From Nannobrachium achirus (lineage: Eukaryota > Chordata > Actinopteri > Myctophiformes > Myctophidae), in assembly GCA_963921795.1 (NCBI GenBank), contig OY997658.1, forward strand, positions 55,881,947 to 55,945,946: 64,000 bases of DNA, read 5' to 3'. The first letter of the stretch is position 1. Each line of letters begins with the position of its first letter. Below are positions 60,238 to 64,000 of the stretch, piece by piece. A program made the translations under genes and the position numbers. The notes beneath the pieces are model-generated. The model saw only the letters and a program-made list of their open reading frames with translations. It was not told the origin of the DNA and did no database searches.

Positions 60238-60297
<60 letters not shown>
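60236..60297. repeat. (TCTG)n microsatellite
   Basis: About 15 TCTG units, 290 bp upstream of pard3 exon C. Confidence 0.97.
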
Positions 60298-60299
<2 letters not shown>

Positions 60300-60588
60300 C
60301 CTGGCGTTGCCAGCTTCTATCACACACTTCGTTTTGGGAAGAGAGTCTGGGATTTCAGGAAGAGTTTTCATTTCTGGGGTTTGCCCCAAACCACTTGCCC
60401 CAAGCCTACAGAAACCACGTGCCCCAAGCATACAACCCTGATTGGCCAACCCTTGAAGCTGGTTGAGGAAATAGAATCTCAATGGATCGGTGCCAGACCG
60501 TACTACAACACCACTACCGCCAGGGGGTGGTGTTGAGTTCGGTCTGGTTTATTAACCAGGCAATCTGTCTGTCTGTCTATCCCTGCAG

Positions 60589-60695
60589 GAGGAGGAGGAA
60601 GAGGAGGAGAGGAGAGAGGAAGGGAGGAATGGGAGGATAGAGCCTGTGGGAAGGGCAGACTCCTCCATGGACCACTCCCCGCCGTTGAGTCTAGA
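60589..60695 (+). CDS. pard3: pard3 coding exon C (acidic segment, RIEPVGRAD)
   Basis: Third par-3 exon: 35 codons plus two bases. The acceptor is TATCCCTGCAG and the donor is TAGA|GTGAGTA. It begins with a run of seven acidic codons (EEEEEEERREEG) and continues NGRIEPVGRADSSMDHSPPL then SL, ending with GA that joins G of the next exon to give Glu. Vertebrate PARD3 has an acidic segment followed by [20 protein letters not shown] at this point, so the match covers the whole exon. The expanded Glu run is encoded by GAG-rich purine sequence and is probably slippage-prone. The pyrimidine tract ahead of the acceptor is built from a short TCTG tetranucleotide repeat. A further element with a palindrome starts about 30 bp downstream of the donor. 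Confidence 0.85.
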
Positions 60696-60723
60696 GTGAG
60701 TACTGTGCACATGTGCAGGGGTG

Positions 60724-61140
60724 TCGCCCCAAAATCTGGGCCCTGGGTGCAAGGATTCACTGCGTTATTTTGTGCTTTAACTATTGATAAATAGCAGATA
60801 TACAAGCTCACAGAGTGCTCACTGAGTGCCGCGCTGCGAGCTTGTAGATCTGCTATTTTTGAAAAATCATGAAAATGTGTCCCAAGTCTATGTCAGTGGT
60901 GCTCAAACCCTTTCATGTGAAGGACTACCAAAATGAACACGCATTTGGCCACGGTCATCTCAAAATATTTAGTTCCAGGGACACCCCCGAAGCAAAATTT
61001 GAGTAGCAAATGTTAAAAAATACATATATTCAAAGATTTGCCTACATTTTCACAACTTTTTAAACATAGCAGAACTACAAGCTCACAGCCGCACTGTGAG
61101 ATGAGGACACTGCAGAGCTCACAGTTAAGGTCTGGCCCGC
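60724..61140. mobile_element. Composite element just after exon C
   Basis: CTGGGCCCTGGGTGCAAGG start, palindrome 60787-60861, then at 60893 GTGGTGCTCAAACCCTTTCA (hAT family 8) as in 23955-24385. Begins about 30 bp after the exon C donor. Confidence 0.55.
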
Positions 61141-61289
61141 GTATCCATCACCATCACCGCGGGCATCTGCATCTCCCATTCTTCTTCCCCCCCGCCTCCC
61201 CACCCACCTGCCACGCACACATGCAATCACGTCTTCATCTTACACAAAAGCAACCCCCCCGCCACGTACCCCACCTTCTCTTGCTCCGG

Positions 61290-61420
61290 TGTTGTCGCGC
61301 GCTTTTCAATTAATCTCTCCTTGCTTTAGCGTCAGGCTCCTTGATCTTAATCACTTAATTGGAGGCTCCATTTGGGTCTGTAATCGACCCCGAGGTCCGC
61401 GGGCCCCGACTGCGTAATGG
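61290..61420. other. Short single-copy stretch
   Basis: CTTGATCTTAATCACTTAAT then TGGAGGCTCCATTTGGGTCT: repeat-free and homeodomain-site-like. Possible conserved element in the intron between exons C and D. Confidence 0.2.
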
Positions 61421-61456
61421 ATGACTGTGTGTGTGTGTGTGTTTGTGCGTGTGTGT

Positions 61457-61605
<149 letters not shown>

Positions 61606-61699
61606 GGACACACACACACACACACATACACAACGGGCCCTGGGTCAGCAACAATGCAGTCCGGACGTTTTCGGGTCAATGACTCCCAAATGTATATAT

Positions 61700-62024
61700 A
61701 TATTTGTCCGTACTTTATTTACCGGTTACTTTGCAGATATAAATTATAATATTATAAAACATACATAAACCACTTTAACACTATTTCATACCTAGGCTAT
61801 TTGAAAATAGCCGATCTACAAGCTCAGATGCGACGCGCTGTGAGCTTGTAGATCTGCTATTTTCAAACATTTGTACTTTTACTTTTGGTACTTTAAGTAC
61901 ATTTTGATGCCAACACTTTCATACTTTTACTTAAGTAAATTTTGAATTCCGGACTTTTACTTGTAACGAAGTACATCTACATTGCAGTATTGGTACAAAA
62001 TGTGAGTACTTTTTTCCACCATTG
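61700..62024. mobile_element. hAT family 4 fragment abutting exon D
   Basis: ACCGGTTACTTTGCAGATAT, palindrome 61801-61866, GTACTTTAAGTACATTTTGA, and the end GAGTACTTTTTTCCACCATTG. The left terminus is missing. The right terminus lies 11 bp before the first base of pard3 exon D. Confidence 0.75.
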
Positions 62025-62035
62025 CCGTCCCACAG

Positions 62036-62119
62036 GGTCCTGCTCCAGCCGGTGGAGGTGTCCAACCAAGGAGGACCACTGGGGATCCATGTGGTGCCTT
62101 TCAGTTCTCAGGACGTGAG
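62036..62119 (+). CDS. pard3: pard3 coding exon D (start of PDZ1)
   Basis: Fourth par-3 exon: one base, 27 codons and two bases. The acceptor is CCGTCCCACAG and the donor is GAG|GTAAAA. It encodes VLLQPVEVSNQGGPLGIHVV then PFSSQDV. The VEV...GGPLGIHVVPFS part is the beta-1 strand, carboxylate-binding loop (PLGI in place of the usual GLGF) and beta-2 strand of PDZ1 in Par3, nearly identical to PARD3 VEVPNDGGPLGIHVVPFS. Phase 2 of exon C plus the leading G give Glu at the junction. The rest of PDZ1 (in mammals beginning TLGLLVKRLEKGG) is not found between 62120 and 64000, so the next exon lies beyond the window. The acceptor lies 11 bp from the end of a hAT-like element that supplies the T-run upstream. 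Confidence 0.9.
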
Positions 62120-62282
62120 GTAAAACACCTCGCACACACGCCCTAAAGGGCGAGGTCGCGCCAATTCTTGACCATCTGGCCAACCACAGCATTTCTCTGA
62201 CGATTCTAGTTGTTGTCATTCTGGGGGGAGTTTGTTCATGTTTATGTGAGGGTATCAACCCTAGGAGAGACGGGGAGAACAT

Positions 62283-62323
62283 GCAAACTCCACACAGAAA
62301 AGGCCTTTCTGTGTGGAGTTTGC
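62283..62323. repeat. Perfect 18-bp hairpin
   Basis: GCAAACTCCACACAGAAA, AGGCC, TTTCTGTGTGGAGTTTGC. The CATGCAAACTCCACACAGAA motif is common in fish repeats. Confidence 0.85.
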
Positions 62324-62879
62324 CTAAACATGGAGATGTGGTACAGAATGACTCATATATGGGCATAAAAAGTATGTCATGTGACATCACTTCCTGTACA
62401 GATAGTCAGACAGACAGCCATTGACTCCGGCCTAACAATGGCTACTGTCTATGACGGTAGTCCCATATGACATGATGGACTGGACTATCTCCATATATAG
62501 TGTTCTCCACATCTCCATGTTTAGGCCAAACAGGTTTTCTCCATTTCTCCATGTATAGGTCCAAATGCCCAACGTTGAGCTTTACAACGAAACGTTCTTA
62601 ACACAGCCGCCCCCATATTTACTTTAGAAAATATGTTAACTTCTAAGAACGTTTCGAGTACCGGTTTGATACAAGAGCGAATAAGCGCTACACTTCTGGA
62701 ATCCTGTGCGTCGACTTAAGTCGGATCCAGGCCTAATAACTTTATCTGGCCTCCTTGTTACATTTTCTTTTCTGAGACTGCCGACTGCACATTGTACCTC
62801 ATCCACCCTTTCTTCTCTCTCCTTTTGGTATCTTTATCCTCCTCCTCCTTTTTTTCTTTTTCATTTATTTGTCTTACTT

Positions 62880-63060
62880 AGTCTTGTATAGCCGCCCCGT
62901 ACAGGAAGTGATGTCACAACTCGCTGACATCACACTGACATCACTTCCTGTACAGAAGGAAGGTTACAGAAGGAAGGTTACAGAAGGAAGGTCACAGAAG
63001 GAAGGTCACTCAAGCGACAAGGTTTTTCAGGGTAAATGCGACCTTCGGTCGCAATAATTG
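62880..63060. repeat. Short tandem and inverted repeats
   Basis: GTACAGGAAGTGATGTCA is mirrored by TGACATCACTTCCTGTAC (62898-62955). GAAGGAAGGT(T/C)ACA is repeated four times (62955-63010), then the hairpin TGCGACCTTCGGTCGCA (63038-63054). A similar hairpin, TGCGACCTGTGGTCGCA, is at 7921-7937. Confidence 0.75.
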
Positions 63061-63320
63061 GGGTGGCTGCAAGCAGGCCGGCTCTTTTAGCTCTATATCC
63101 GTGAAAATGTCAGCGCTTGTGCAGGAAACTGAGTTCAAATCCGAGGTAGAAGAGGAAAGATACAGTACATAGTTGCCTCTTTATTAACGCTAACCCCAAC
63201 CTGAATCTTGTCCTAATTTTAAACTTTTCCTCATTTTAAAATGTCTAAAAATATATTTTTAATTTTTGTTTTGTTTTGTTGTGAGGACCATGAAAATTGA
63301 TGTAGTAATACATACAAACG

Positions 63321-63322
63321 CT

Positions 63323-63406
<84 letters not shown>
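63321..63406. repeat. (GCAC)n-(CA)n microsatellite
   Basis: ACGC tetramers followed by about 50 bp of CA. Confidence 0.96.
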
Positions 63407-63407
<1 letters not shown>

Positions 63408-63487
63408 CAAATTAGTTATTAATATGCTTTGTCAGGCTCCTATAGTTCTTTGTTAGAACTATAGTCTGTGTGATTTTAGCGACGGCT

Positions 63488-63583
63488 ATTAAAAAAATGC
63501 AGATATACAAGCTCACAGCTTGTATACTGTATAATCTGCACTTTGTGCCACGCTGCGAGCTTGTACATCTGCTGTTTTGTAGC
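63488..63583. repeat. Shared palindrome, last copy
   Basis: AAAAAAATGCAGATATACAA and TTGTACATCTGCTGTTTTG with an internal duplication (GCTTGTATACTG). Next to it is GAGAACTACTGATTTAGAAG, a family 8 end. Confidence 0.7.
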
Positions 63584-63923
63584 TAAGTGTGAGAACTACT
63601 GATTTAGAAGGCGTTTGTACTCCCTCCACCTGTTTTTCCCGTGGCTTTTTGATGTGTAAAACCATTACACTAATCTCTCACAGTTTGGCTTCTCTTTTCT
63701 TTCTCTCTCTGACCTTTTCATTTTTTCTTTGCCTCCATTTTTTCCCCGTTATATGGCGCTGGAGGATTATTCCTCCTTTATCGACTTTGATTCTCTTGTC
63801 CTCTTTCTTTCCTCATGCATGCTTTTTTCGGGGTTATAGTTTAGCTGCTCGGCCTGCTGGACCCAAAGACTCAATCCAGACGTGAGTCGTATTTTATTAA
63901 AGCTGATTTAGCTTTTGACACTC

Positions 63924-63959
63924 TAACATGGGGCTAGACTTCATTCTAGCCCCATGTTA
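63924..63959. repeat. Perfect 15-bp hairpin
   Basis: TAACATGGGGCTAGA and its inverse TCTAGCCCCATGTTA around a 6-bp loop. TATTTTATTAAAGC lies just upstream. Confidence 0.85.
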
Positions 63960-64000
63960 TCACACACAAAATCAGTGGTGGAAGAAATACATACAAAGTA

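Noticed and set aside
62120-64000. Next pard3 exon (rest of PDZ1)
   Set aside because: I looked for a frame resembling TLGLLVKRLEKGG or FRENDCIVRIND between 62120 and 64000 and found none.

Overview
The window looks like intronic DNA from a ray-finned (probably teleost) fish. It holds four recognisable coding exons with canonical splice signals, very dense dinucleotide and tetranucleotide repeats, many short non-autonomous DNA transposons, two Helitron insertions, tRNA-derived SINEs and decayed LINE fragments. I cannot name the species. There are no bacterial-style genes, no rRNA and no intact tRNA gene, and almost every long open frame is a repeat translated by chance.

The one gene is a plus-strand par-3 polarity gene, pard3 (vertebrate PARD3 type, not PARD3B). 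Four consecutive exons lie at 2206-2402, 11731-11868, 60589-60695 and 62036-62119. Their reading phases join cleanly (0 to 0, 0 to 0, then 2 nt plus 1 nt). They encode the linker between the N-terminal oligomerisation domain and the first PDZ domain: the RRSSDP 14-3-3-type site, the [10 protein letters not shown] block, the SLSANHPMV block, an acidic segment, and the first strands of PDZ1 with its PLGIHV loop. Upstream exons (start codon, oligomerisation domain) and the rest of the gene lie outside the window. The introns here are about 9.3 kb, 48.7 kb and 1.3 kb.

Layout: 1-2205 upstream intron with two short hAT-like elements; 2206-2402 first exon, with a hAT-like element on each side; 2403-11730 intron dominated by MITEs and foldbacks; 11731-11868 second exon; 11869-60588 giant intron with a 17-bp minisatellite (15787-16800), a 40/36-bp minisatellite (28867-29665), Helitrons (26312-27510, 49566-50103, and a 3' piece ending at 53375), decayed LINEs (23571-23880, 22420-22950, 58120-58800), a 200-N gap (46554-46753), several apparently single-copy stretches that may be conserved non-coding elements, and numerous long CA/GA/TCTG tracts; 60589-60695 third exon; 62036-62119 fourth exon; then repeat-rich intron to the end.

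The most unusual pattern is a roughly 60-90 bp palindrome (core AAAATAGC-N-GATCTACAAGCTCACAACGC with its inverted copy) present about 30 times. It sits inside several unrelated transposon families, and substitutions in one arm are matched in the other. Many transposons still have exact target-site duplications, which lets insertions be ordered and shows that three of the four exons lie within about 75 bp of a mobile element.
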